NCBI GenBank assembly: GCA_900543715.1
Contig: UQSX01000093.1
Location: forward strand, 1 to 11,015
Direction: 5' to 3'
From: an uncultured Blautia sp.
Lineage (GTDB): Bacteria; Bacillota; Clostridia; Lachnospirales; Lachnospiraceae
Length of the DNA stretch: 11,015 nt
The stretch's first letter is position 1. The number at the start of each line of letters is the position of its first letter. Positions 1 through 7,394 of the stretch are shown here, in pieces. The position numbers and the translations under genes are program-made. Below the pieces are notes generated by a model. It was not told the origin of the DNA. It saw nothing but the letters and a program-made list of their open reading frames with translations, and made no database searches.

Positions 1-1
1 A

Positions 2-601
2 ATCGCCTATGGTCTGAACCAGTGTATCCTGAGAGCAAAAGGCCAGTATCTGGCCCGCATGGATGGAGATGATCTTTCCCTTCTCAGGCGTCTGGAGGTT
101 CAGGCAGCCTTTCTGGACGCCAATCCTGCTTATGATTATGTGGGAGCAGCGGCAGCCCTTCTGGAAGGGGAAGAGCTGTGGGGCATTCGGCAGATGGCTG
201 CTGCTCCTCAGAAAGAAGACTTTCTTTCCTTTTCTCCCTATATCCATCCTTCCGTGATGTTCCGAAGAGAGGTCTTTGAAAAATATGGCCTTTATGATAC
301 CTCAGACCTCTGCCGCAGATGCGAAGACTATGAGCTGTTTATGCGGCTTCACTCCAAAGGAAGCTATGGATATAATCTGAAGGAAATCCTCCTTCATTAT
401 CGGGAAGAAAAAGAAAGTTATAAAAAAAGAACCTTCATAAGCCGCCGAAAAGAGGCCAGGCTGCGCAGGCAGAAATTTCCTGCGCTGGGCCTGACCGGAC
501 TTCGGGCGGAATGCTATAAATACAAGCCCTATGGAACAGCCGTAATCCCTAAAAGTATTTATTGGCAGTTAAAAAGAGGCAAAGCATCTGGCTTTTTATG
601 A
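2..601 (+). CDS. Family 2 glycosyltransferase, 3' part (5' end outside window)
   Basis: This is the last 199 codons of a GT-A fold glycosyltransferase. The open frame continues to the left edge, so the start is not in the window. The visible part opens with a segment typical of GT2 enzymes just before the metal site (GLNQCILRAKGQYLARMDGDD in pattern: LN..I..A.G.Y.ARMD.DD), where MDGDD supplies the DxD-type metal and nucleotide-sugar ligands. Further on, HPSVMFRREVFEKYGLYD and the acidic CEDYELFMRL match the acceptor-side loop and the ED-type catalytic base of this family. The C-terminal 80 residues are basic (KKRTFISRRKEARLRRQKF), as in enzymes that sit on the inner face of the membrane. It would add one sugar to a lipid-linked glycan; donor and acceptor cannot be read from the sequence. 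It ends against the convergent hydrolase gene with a few bases of overlap, so it is probably the last gene of an upstream operon. Confidence 0.88.
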   Translation: MAYGLNQCILRAKGQYLARMDGDDLSLLRRLEVQAAFLDANPAYDYVGAAAALLEGEELWGIRQMAAAPQKEDFLSFSPYIHPSVMFRREVFEKYGLYDTSDLCRRCEDYELFMRLHSKGSYGYNLKEILLHYREEKESYKKRTFISRRKEARLRRQKFPALGLTGLRAECYKYKPYGTAVIPKSIYWQLKRGKASGFL

Positions 602-1942
602 AGCAAGCGTTATTACAAGGTCCTGGAATCTTTCTGATTTTGTCCTTATATCCTCTTCTGTAACACCGTAGTAGGACTTGATGTCTTTCACGATATTCAT
701 TAAATGGGGCATTTCTTCCGGATCCCCCGTAACTGAGCAGCCGAGACATTCCCAGTGTTTTTCTATGTCGATCTGAATCTGCCCTTGAGGGAGGTTTATT
801 TCGTAAATATGATAATCCATCGGAAAAAGTTCTTCCGGAATCTCATTTATCTTCTTCTGCCGCAGCTCCAGTTTTTCCCCAAAAGCTTTCTGTAAAGCCG
901 GATCCTGGTAATCAGAAGGCAGAATACTGTCCAGAGAGGGGAGGTCTGCCTCTTCCAGGAGCCTGGGACAGTGTTTCATGATCAGGGCCTCTTTTAAGTT
1001 CCCTTTCTGCTGGTGACAGATGCGGTTCTCTTTAGAAAGCTCTATGCCATGATATTTTTCCATGATATATGCGATAACCTGGTCCAAAGTATGAGGATTG
1101 GCAGTGATGCTGTTTTCTATTTCTTCTTTTCTTTTTTTAAAAAAGGCCCGCCCTTCAAGTTCCTGGGGAGAAACGTCCCTGTCCGTTACTCCTTTGATGT
1201 AAATACTTGTAGGGCCATCTGCTCTGATCGTACTGCTGCCGGCAGCAGCTTTTACAAAATCCTGAAATATTTTCCGGCTGTTCTCATCCACTTTATGGGA
1301 AAATTCCGGATGCCACTGGACCGCCCACAGGAATCTGGATCCCGGCTTCCATACTGCCTCTACAAGACCGTCCGGGGCATAAGCCATTGGCTGAAGGCCA
1401 GGGGCAAGATTTCGGATTCCCTGGTGGTGACAGCTGTTTACCGGAAGTGCATCTTTATTCAGAAGTCTATGTAAAGGAGTTCCCCTTATCAGTTCCACAA
1501 GATGCGCAGGCTGGTCATAGGGCGCCGGCTGGCGGTGGCACACAGAAGAGGGGAATTGCGCTGGAAGATCCTGATAGAGATTTCCTCCCAGCAAGGCATT
1601 GAACAATTGTAACCCCCGGCAGATTCCCAGGGCAGGCTTATCCTCTTCAAGAATTATCGGCAGCAGTGCAGCCTCCATTTCGTCCCGCTCCGGACAGCAT
1701 TCCCCGCATTTTTCAAAAACTGCTTCCCGGTAAACAGCAGGAGACACATCATGACCTCCGGTAAAAAGGAAGCCGTCAAAATAATTTACAAGTTTCTCTA
1801 GAGCTTCCCTGTCTGAGGTAAGAGGCAGCATAACAGGAATCCCTCCTGCCTCCTCAATCCCCTTCATATAGCCGGGAAGCATCCAGTAGCTTTCTCTTTC
1901 TCTATCCACCAGCGGGATAATACCGATCAATGGTTTTTTCAT
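596..1942 (-). CDS. Class I glutamine amidotransferase-like hydrolase (peptidase C26, PuuD type) with long C-terminal extension
   Basis: Residues 1-235 form a gamma-glutamyl hydrolase-like domain: LIGIIPLVDRE at the start, FTGGHDVSP (60-68), the nucleophile elbow GICRG with Cys108, NSCHHQGI (169-176) and QWHPEF with His211 and Glu213 completing the triad. Family members cleave gamma-glutamyl amide bonds such as gamma-glutamyl-GABA; the real substrate is unknown. Usual family length is about 230-260 residues. This protein has 448, and residues 236-448 match no family I recognise. That part is helical and charged, with a HWECLGCSVTG segment near 396-406. The frame is open throughout, so the extension is translated. 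Start ATG is supported by AAGGAG (minus strand, 1953-1958) with 10 bases of spacing. It is the only minus-strand gene with good support here, lies convergent to the glycosyltransferase gene, and has its own promoter candidate. A link to glycan synthesis is not shown. Confidence 0.88.
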   Translation of the reverse strand: MKKPLIGIIPLVDRERESYWMLPGYMKGIEEAGGIPVMLPLTSDREALEKLVNYFDGFLFTGGHDVSPAVYREAVFEKCGECCPERDEMEAALLPIILEEDKPALGICRGLQLFNALLGGNLYQDLPAQFPSSVCHRQPAPYDQPAHLVELIRGTPLHRLLNKDALPVNSCHHQGIRNLAPGLQPMAYAPDGLVEAVWKPGSRFLWAVQWHPEFSHKVDENSRKIFQDFVKAAAGSSTIRADGPTSIYIKGVTDRDVSPQELEGRAFFKKRKEEIENSITANPHTLDQVIAYIMEKYHGIELSKENRICHQQKGNLKEALIMKHCPRLLEEADLPSLDSILPSDYQDPALQKAFGEKLELRQKKINEIPEELFPMDYHIYEINLPQGQIQIDIEKHWECLGCSVTGDPEEMPHLMNIVKDIKSYYGVTEEDIRTKSERFQDLVITLAS

Positions 1943-2024
1943 TTTACTTTTTCTCCTTCCTATCGAATAAGCCTGTATCTTTCATGACTGGTATGATCTG
2001 TAAAAGCGAATTTCTTTTTGACTT

Positions 2025-2053
2025 ATTGTAACACAGTCGAAAAAGCAGGTGAA
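2025..2053 (-). promoter_or_regulatory. Candidate sigma-A-type promoter for the hydrolase gene
   Basis: On the minus strand there is a -35-like TTCACC (2048-2053), a 17-base spacer and an extended -10, TGT followed by TACAAT (TACAAT at 2025-2030). This matches the TTGACA/TGnTATAAT consensus at 4/6 and 5/6 positions. Transcription would start near 2018 and leave a leader of about 75 bases before the ATG at 1942. It is the best match found between the gene and position 2100; no operator was seen. Confidence 0.5.
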
Positions 2054-2099
2054 TACTTATGCTCAGATCAATAGAAAAACTTTTAACTCTTTCACAAAA

Positions 2100-2334
2100 T
2101 CAGCACCTCACACATTGGATCAACAGTACAGCAATCTCAGCAGCCAGCAGGATAATCAGCGCAAAAAGGGACCTTGGCAAGGTCCCAACTATGCCTGCCA
2201 GTAAAAGCATGATCCCATTTCGAATGGGGTAAAACCATTCCAGGAGAACAGAAAAAAACTGCGCTTTGCATGGCGAAGAAAACCGCAGCCACAATGGTCT
2301 GAAGGGTAATGCCTCCGTAAAGTTCACAATTCAC
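2100..2334 (-). pseudogene. Possible frameshifted remnant of a small membrane protein
   Basis: Two overlapping minus-strand frames each look sensible in only one half. The upstream half reads GGITLQTIVAAVFFAMQSAVF in one frame and the downstream half reads SVLLEWFYPIRN followed by GIMLLLAGIVGT and ALIILLAAEIAVLLI in another. The switch falls at a run of seven T residues (A7 at 2252-2258 on the plus strand); removing one base would join them into a chain of about 78 residues with roughly three hydrophobic segments. No good start codon or ribosome binding site precedes it, and a stop lies shortly upstream, so it would be the C-terminal end of a longer, lost multi-pass protein. I do not recognise the family. 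A chance hydrophobic frame in T-rich DNA is the alternative. Confidence 0.3.
2163..2186 (-). terminator. Hairpin with T tract, intrinsic-terminator-like, minus strand
   Basis: The arms GGGACCTT (2168-2175) and AAGGTCCC (2179-2186) pair perfectly over 8 bp around a 3-base loop, and on the minus strand the hairpin is followed by five T residues (A5 at 2163-2167 on the plus strand). It could stop leftward transcription before it reaches the hydrolase promoter. No intact minus-strand gene lies just upstream of it, and it falls inside the possible gene remnant, so it may be a relic or a chance match. Confidence 0.45.
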
Positions 2335-2405
2335 ACATTCTGCCGTGTTTCTGTTTTTTCAGGTATCATTTCGCCCTTTCTGGAAAAAGTAAAAGAAAAG
2401 CCAGA

Positions 2406-3176
2406 ATGGAGCAGAAGTACATGAAACAGACCTTATTTGTAATACAGGAACTGGTATCCAGAGAAATGAAGCGGAAATACAGCCGGTCTAAGCTGGGGAT
2501 TTTGTGGAGTGTTTTAAACCCCTTATTATCTATGACCGTTCTTTCTCTGGTATTTTCTACCATGTTTCGAAAATCTATTGAAAATTATCCGGTATATTAT
2601 CTCACAGGTTTTCTGATCTGGAGCTTTTTTACCACAGCTACCAACACAGCTATGACTTCTCTGGCTGATAACCAGGCTTTGCTCCTTCAGATCCGCCTTC
2701 CCAGAGAAATTTTTCCTTTCTCCCGGGTATGTACGGCCTTTATGAATTTTCTCTATTCCCTGGGGGCCTATGTGATGATCCTTGCTGTTTTTCGGATCTC
2801 ACTGGGCATTTCTGTCCTTTTCTTCCCTCTGGTCATGGTCCTGTTATTTTTCTTCTCTCTGGGTGTTGGGTATATCCTGTCGGTCCTCTATGTGTTTTTT
2901 GGGGATATCCGTCATCTTTACTCTGTATTTCTCACTCTGCTTATGTATCTCTCCGCTCTTTTTTATCCTCTGGAGCTGCTGCCTGAGGGAGTGCAGGCTT
3001 TTATCCGGTTAAATCCCATTTATCAGTTTATCTATGCCGCCAGGTCCTGCGTCATGTACCGGGAAATTCCCTCCGCCTGTCTCTGGGTGAAAATGAGCCT
3101 ATGGAGTTTTTTGTTCTATCTTGCAGGAATATATATCTTCCGAAAAGCAAAGACTAAAATCACATTGAAACTTTGA
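2406..3176 (+). CDS. ABC-2 type polysaccharide/teichoic acid export permease (TagG/Wzm-like)
   Basis: This 256-residue membrane protein is the usual length for the Wzm/TagG/KpsM family, which forms a homodimeric channel for a lipid-linked polymer. Hallmarks are the N-terminal interfacial segment RKYSRSKLGILWSVLNPLLS (about 24-43), the loop FFGDIRHLYSVFLTLLMYLS (about 163-182) and LNPIYQFIYAARS (about 203-215). About six membrane segments can be seen, with a cytoplasmic basic C-terminus. The start is uncertain: the ATG at 2406 has only a weak purine-rich site before it, while the in-frame ATG at 2421 has GGAG at 2408-2411 with 9 bases of spacing, which would shorten the protein by five residues. 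Its ATPase follows after 18 bases. It is the first gene of the packed plus-strand operon, yet no clear promoter precedes it. Confidence 0.93.
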   Translation: MEQKYMKQTLFVIQELVSREMKRKYSRSKLGILWSVLNPLLSMTVLSLVFSTMFRKSIENYPVYYLTGFLIWSFFTTATNTAMTSLADNQALLLQIRLPREIFPFSRVCTAFMNFLYSLGAYVMILAVFRISLGISVLFFPLVMVLLFFFSLGVGYILSVLYVFFGDIRHLYSVFLTLLMYLSALFYPLELLPEGVQAFIRLNPIYQFIYAARSCVMYREIPSACLWVKMSLWSFLFYLAGIYIFRKAKTKITLKL

Positions 3177-3194
3177 AACTCCAGGAGGAAACAT

Positions 3195-3959
3195 ATGGAA
3201 AAGGGCAGACCGGTAATCTCTGTAAAAAATGTCAGTATGGAATTCCAGGTACCTTTGGAGGGCAGTTCCAGTCTGAAAGAATATCTTATTAAAGTCTTTA
3301 CAGGGAAAAACTCCAGCCGCACCCTAAAGGCTCTGAAAAATATCTGGCTGGACGTTTATGAAGGAGAAATCCTGGGGGTCATAGGCACCAATGGCTCCGG
3401 GAAAAGCACTTTGCTGAAGATTATTTCAGGAGCCATTACCCCTACCAGAGGCAGGGTGGAAACAGTGGAAGAGAACATTCAGCTTCTCACTTTAGGCACT
3501 GGTTTTGACCGGGAGCTGACGGCCAGGGAAAATGTATATCTAAACGGCGCACTCCTTGGATACAGCCGCAGTTTTCTGAAAGAAAAGTATCCGGATATTG
3601 TCCGTTTTGCTGAGCTGGAAGGCTTTATGGAACAGAAAGTAAAAAATTTCTCTTCAGGCATGGTATCAAGGCTGGGATTTGCAATCGCCACGGCTTCCGA
3701 TAAACCGGGAATTCTGATTTTAGATGAAGTCCTCAGTGTAGGAGATGTATTTTTCAAGGAAAAAAGTACCGCCAGGATCCGGGAACTGATGGAAAAAGGG
3801 CGGGCAGTCCTCATTGTTTCTCATTCTACAGATACTATTCTCCAAAACTGCACCAGAGCTCTCTGGATCGAAAAAGGGATACAGAAGCTTACCGGAAATC
3901 CTAAAGAGGTCTGCCAGGCCTATCTGGACTATGGGAGGAAACGAGGTGAAAGGAAATGA
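3195..3959 (+). CDS. ABC transporter ATPase for polysaccharide/teichoic acid export (TagH/Wzt-like)
   Basis: This is the nucleotide-binding partner of the preceding permease. Walker A is GTNGSGKST (64-72), the signature is NFSSGM (151-156), Walker B is ILILDE (173-178) and the H-loop His is H210. Two features place it in the polysaccharide export subfamily: the long insertion before Walker A (LEGSSSLKEYLIKVFTG, 21-37), which contacts the permease, and TARENVYLNGALLG (109-122). It stops about 20 residues after the core fold, at 254, so it lacks the C-terminal carbohydrate-binding domain of O9a-type Wzt and the extracytoplasmic extension of Bacillus TagH; export would then not depend on reading a chain-end cap through that domain. 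AGGAGG at 3183-3188, 6 bases before the ATG, fixes the start. The stop overlaps the next gene as ATGA, so translation is probably coupled. Confidence 0.95.
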   Translation: MEKGRPVISVKNVSMEFQVPLEGSSSLKEYLIKVFTGKNSSRTLKALKNIWLDVYEGEILGVIGTNGSGKSTLLKIISGAITPTRGRVETVEENIQLLTLGTGFDRELTARENVYLNGALLGYSRSFLKEKYPDIVRFAELEGFMEQKVKNFSSGMVSRLGFAIATASDKPGILILDEVLSVGDVFFKEKSTARIRELMEKGRAVLIVSHSTDTILQNCTRALWIEKGIQKLTGNPKEVCQAYLDYGRKRGERK

Positions 3960-6031
3960 AAGCCCGTATTTACAAGGTTCTTGTAAACCGTGTGCCTGCT
4001 ATCCGCAGAAAATATCAGGAAGCCAGAAAAGAAGCGGTTACCAGAGGCACCAGGCTCCTTCTCTTTGGGAAGCTTCTTTGGTGGAATCTGGAATATTATC
4101 TTTCAGGGGGAAGGACACAGAAGACAGAAATCTGCTTTACAGAAAAGAAAAAACTGCTCTTTGAAGAATCGAAAAACTTTACTGGCATGTCCGGGGAACA
4201 GCTTGTAAAAGAGCTGTCTGGGTATGACGTGATTTCTTTTGATGTCTTTGACACCCTTCTCCTCCGACCCTTTTCCTCTCCTGAAGACCTGTTCTATCTG
4301 ATAGGAACAGAACTCCATTATCCAGATTTTCCGGTACTCCGGGTATTGGCAGAAGATCAGGCCCGGAAACGAAAAGCAGAAAAAACAGGGACCGGGGAAG
4401 TCACCTTAAAAGAAATCTGGGAATGTCTGGAAACCCTTACAGGAATCTCTGTGGAGACAGGAATGGCTGTGGAAATGAGCACTGAGGAAAAGTATTGTCA
4501 GGGGAATCTATACTTTCTGCCTGTCCTGGATAGTTTGAAAAAAGTTCAGAAAGTCCTTCTGGCAGTCAGTGACATGTATCTGGAGAAAAGCTTTATCCAA
4601 AAGCTTCTGGAGAAATATTATGGTCCTGTCTTCCATAGGGTTTTGATTTCCCAGGAGGAAGGCTGTTCCAAGGCAAATGGAAAGCTTTATGAAAAAGTCC
4701 GGGAAACTGCTAAAGAAATTTGGGCTGAACAAACAGGCTCTGCTGAAGGCTGCTGGCGGCTGGCTCATGTGGGCGATAACCCTCACTCCGATATCTTCAT
4801 GGCTAAGAAACGGCAGATAGATGCCTTTCTCTATCCAAATCCTCAGGACGCTGGAAATCCTTACCGGCCCTTTGACATGTCCAGGATTACGGGGGGCATC
4901 TACCGGGGACTGGTAAATATCCGGTTTCATACAGGGGCAGGGAAGTATTCCGTCTTCTATGAACTTGGCTATACTTACGGAGGCCTGGCAGCCTTAGGTT
5001 TCTGTCAGTTTATCCACAGAAAAGTCCAGGGGAGGGAAAGATGCCAGATCTGTTTTCTGGCCAGGGACGGAGACGTCTTAAAACAGGTCTATGACCAACT
5101 CTATCCAGGTTCCTCCACCTGTTACCTGCTCTGGTCCAGAAATGTCTCCGCAAGGCTGGCGGCAGAGCGATTTCCTTTTGATTTTTTTCAGCGCTTTCTC
5201 TTTCAGAAAATCAATCAGGGATATTCTCTGGAAAGGATTTTCGCCAGCATGAGACTTTCTGCGCTAAGGGAGGATGCCTGCCGGTATCTGCACTGCTCAA
5301 AGGACAGCGTCCTTACGGAAAAGAGAGCCCTTGGCTGCCGGGATTTCCTTCTAAAACAGTGGGAGAAGGTGCTGGAGGTTTATAAAGGAGAACAGGCTCT
5401 GGCAGGAGAGTATCTGAGGACACTGCTCCTTCCTCCAGAAGAATATGTACAAAATTATGGGCAGGAGCAGAGAAAAATTATCCTGGCAGATATCGGCTGG
5501 GCCGGCAGCGGCCCCCTGGGACTGGAATACGTCCTTCATAAAACCTGCGGCCTTTCCTGGAAAGTCCACACCCTTTTAGCAGGCAGCAGCGGCGCTCCCA
5601 GTCCGGACAGGGACAGCTCCCAGGGCTTTTTCTTTGAAAACCAGATGGACAGTTATTTTTTCTCCCAGAGCCACAACCGGGACCTTTGGAAATTCCACGA
5701 CCTGCATAAGAAGCACAACTTGTATCTGGAACTTTTGTTTACCTCACCTTCTCCCAGTTTCCAGGGATTTGAAAAAACAGAGAACGGCAATATAAATTTT
5801 CTGTTTGCTCCAAAGGAGTGCCATGAAAAGGAAGTTCGTGAAATCCAGAAGGGCATTCTGGACTTTGTTGCAGATTACCAGAAATATTTCGGAGATTTTA
5901 CTGCAAAGGGCCAGGGAAACATTTCCGGAAGGGACGCCTATGCTCCTCTTGTTCTTCTCCTGAAAGATACAGCTTTCCAGAAAAAACTGGAAAAAGCTTT
6001 TTTGTGGGATATCCGTGAAAATGTAGAATGA
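3956..6031 (+). CDS. HAD-like protein with large C-terminal domain (COG5610-like, glycan locus)
   Basis: Residues 1-55 form a basic/aromatic N-terminal stretch, 90-290 a haloacid-dehalogenase-like domain, and 320-690 a second domain of unknown activity. HAD motifs are clear: motif I SFDVFDTLL with Asp96, motif II AVSDMYL with Ser205, motif III GCSKANGKLYE with Lys239, and motif IV HVGDNPHSD with Asp274 and Asp279. The position two after the nucleophile is Phe98, not the Asp acid/base found in HAD phosphatases. The second domain has the blocks CFLARDGDVLKQVYDQL (366-382) and IILADIGWAGSGPLGLEYVL further on, which I associate from memory with uncharacterised HAD-fusion proteins in capsule loci. 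It has no signal peptide and should be cytoplasmic. Start ATG overlaps the ATPase stop; GAGGTG at 3943-3948 lies 7 bases upstream. A paralogue of its first domain closes the window. Reaction unknown; phosphate removal or transfer on a sugar intermediate is only a guess. Confidence 0.85.
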   Translation: MKARIYKVLVNRVPAIRRKYQEARKEAVTRGTRLLLFGKLLWWNLEYYLSGGRTQKTEICFTEKKKLLFEESKNFTGMSGEQLVKELSGYDVISFDVFDTLLLRPFSSPEDLFYLIGTELHYPDFPVLRVLAEDQARKRKAEKTGTGEVTLKEIWECLETLTGISVETGMAVEMSTEEKYCQGNLYFLPVLDSLKKVQKVLLAVSDMYLEKSFIQKLLEKYYGPVFHRVLISQEEGCSKANGKLYEKVRETAKEIWAEQTGSAEGCWRLAHVGDNPHSDIFMAKKRQIDAFLYPNPQDAGNPYRPFDMSRITGGIYRGLVNIRFHTGAGKYSVFYELGYTYGGLAALGFCQFIHRKVQGRERCQICFLARDGDVLKQVYDQLYPGSSTCYLLWSRNVSARLAAERFPFDFFQRFLFQKINQGYSLERIFASMRLSALREDACRYLHCSKDSVLTEKRALGCRDFLLKQWEKVLEVYKGEQALAGEYLRTLLLPPEEYVQNYGQEQRKIILADIGWAGSGPLGLEYVLHKTCGLSWKVHTLLAGSSGAPSPDRDSSQGFFFENQMDSYFFSQSHNRDLWKFHDLHKKHNLYLELLFTSPSPSFQGFEKTENGNINFLFAPKECHEKEVREIQKGILDFVADYQKYFGDFTAKGQGNISGRDAYAPLVLLLKDTAFQKKLEKAFLWDIRENVE

Positions 6032-6056
6032 AACAGCAAAGGGCAGGTATGAAGAA

Positions 6057-7379
6057 ATGAGAAAAGGACACACTATCTTAAAAGCAGTCAGCTTTATCTC
6101 CAGGCTGTTTCTGGTATTTCTCTATTTTTGCGCCGCCGCCCAGGTAATGAAAGAAATCTGGAGAGAACGGTTTCTGGCAATTACACTTCTGTATGTGGCG
6201 GTACTGGAGATTTTCCAGGCTCTTATGGAAGCTGGAAACGTAAGCCAGAGAAGGATCCTGGATCTGGTATATGGACAATTTTTCGCAGCCCTCTGCACGA
6301 ATATCCTTTTCGGCACTCTGTTGTGGACTACTTCCGCCCAGCCTGGGATCAGCCTTTTCTGGGAATTTTCTATTCTTACCCTGCTGGAAGCTTTTACCGG
6401 GATTTTATGGGCGGCCTTTTCCTTTACCCTGTATCTGAGAAAACAGACCCGGAACCAGGCTCTTTATGTCTACGGAGATGGAGAAGACTGGCAGAGAACG
6501 GTAAAAGAAAACAACAGCAGAAACGGCTATTTCCGTATCAGCAAAGCAGTTTCTTACCGGAAAGGACTGGACTTCATCGAGCATATCCTTCCCGAATACC
6601 AGGCCCTTTTTCTGGGAAAGCTTCCCGACAGTGACCGGAACCGGCTCCTGAAGCTGGGAATCTGTACAGACCGGGAATGTTTTGCGGTTCCCGGAATCCC
6701 AGACATCTATCTGCAAAACTCCCGTATCATCCGCCTTCATGACAAGGTGCTCTTCCGAAGCGGGAGAGGATATCTCACAAAAGAACAGGAAAGGGTGAAG
6801 CGGGCAGAAGATATTATCTGCGCCCTTCTGCTGTTAATCCCGGCGCTTCCTTTAATGGGACTGATCAGCCTGTGCATTAAAGCAGAAGATGGCGGACCGG
6901 TATTTTACCGGCAGGAGAGAGTGACCAGATATGGAAAATCTTTCTTCATGCTGAAATTCCGCAGCATGGTCCCGGAAGCGGAAAAAGAGGGACCCAGGCT
7001 GGCGGCCAGAAATGACGCCAGGGTTACCCGAACAGGGAAGATCCTTCGGAATCTTCATTTGGATGAGCTGCCTCAGCTTTTTAACGTACTGGCCGGAGAT
7101 ATGTCCATGGTAGGTCCCCGTCCGGAAAGGCGGGAATTTATTGAAGACTATTCCCGTATCCTTCCAGAGTTTAAGGAGCGGCTCCGGGTAAAAGGCGGAC
7201 TGACAGGATACGCCCAGATTTACGGGAAATACAGTACCGGACCGGAAGACAAGCTGAAGTATGATCTCATCTACATCTATAATTATTCCCTCCGCCTGGA
7301 TATCCGGCTGCTGTTTCTTACCATCCGCATCTTTTTTCAGAAAGAAAACGCCCAGGGAGTGGAGGAATCAAATTTGTAA
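6057..7379 (+). CDS. Polyprenyl glycosylphosphotransferase (bacterial sugar transferase, WcaJ/WbaP-like)
   Basis: The enzyme transfers a sugar 1-phosphate from a UDP-sugar to undecaprenyl phosphate and so starts each repeat unit or linker. The N-terminal half has about four membrane segments (roughly 12-30, 40-57, 75-92, 103-126) and a degenerate nucleotide-binding-like region (135-240). The catalytic half begins at KRAEDIICALLLLIPALPLMG (the re-entrant helix), followed by GGPVFYRQERVTRYGKSF (279-296), LKFRSM (299-304), the catalytic pair in HLDELPQLFNVLAGDMS (Asp336, Glu337), MVGPRPERREF and KGGLTGYAQIYGK (379-391). All family motifs are present and the 440-residue length is normal or slightly short for the large subfamily. 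The ribosome binding site is weak (AGG at 6045-6047) and 25 bases separate it from the upstream gene. Sugar specificity (glucose, galactose, GlcNAc type or other) cannot be read safely. Confidence 0.95.
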   Translation: MRKGHTILKAVSFISRLFLVFLYFCAAAQVMKEIWRERFLAITLLYVAVLEIFQALMEAGNVSQRRILDLVYGQFFAALCTNILFGTLLWTTSAQPGISLFWEFSILTLLEAFTGILWAAFSFTLYLRKQTRNQALYVYGDGEDWQRTVKENNSRNGYFRISKAVSYRKGLDFIEHILPEYQALFLGKLPDSDRNRLLKLGICTDRECFAVPGIPDIYLQNSRIIRLHDKVLFRSGRGYLTKEQERVKRAEDIICALLLLIPALPLMGLISLCIKAEDGGPVFYRQERVTRYGKSFFMLKFRSMVPEAEKEGPRLAARNDARVTRTGKILRNLHLDELPQLFNVLAGDMSMVGPRPERREFIEDYSRILPEFKERLRVKGGLTGYAQIYGKYSTGPEDKLKYDLIYIYNYSLRLDIRLLFLTIRIFFQKENAQGVEESNL

Positions 7380-7394
7380 AGGAGCGTATGTTCT

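Larger units (their letters stand above)
1943..2405. other. 463-base intergenic region
   Basis: This gap separates the divergent hydrolase gene and the export operon. It holds a minus-strand promoter candidate, a hairpin with a T tract on the minus strand, and a possible frameshifted gene remnant, each listed separately. I looked for a plus-strand promoter for the export operon and found none that convinces: the best -10 look-alike, TATCAT at 2364-2369, lacks a -35 box at normal spacing. A second small palindrome (CCCATT-TCG-AATGGG, 2215-2229) has no T tract directly after it. Confidence 0.6.

Noticed and set aside
570..600. Weak hairpin AAAGC-ATCTG-GCTTT followed by a short T run near the glycosyltransferase stop
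   Set aside because: The stem is only 5 bp and AT-rich with a short T run, too weak to call a terminator.
1013..1474. Plus-strand open frame of 153 codons
   Set aside because: It is antisense to the hydrolase gene, whose open frame and family motifs are continuous through this part.
2330..2369. Possible plus-strand promoter (TTCACA at 2330, TATCAT at 2364) before the export operon
   Set aside because: The spacing of 28 bases is far from 17 and no better -35 box is present.
3479..3814. Minus-strand open frame of 111 codons inside the ATPase gene
   Set aside because: It runs opposite to the signature and Walker B coding region and is a shadow frame.
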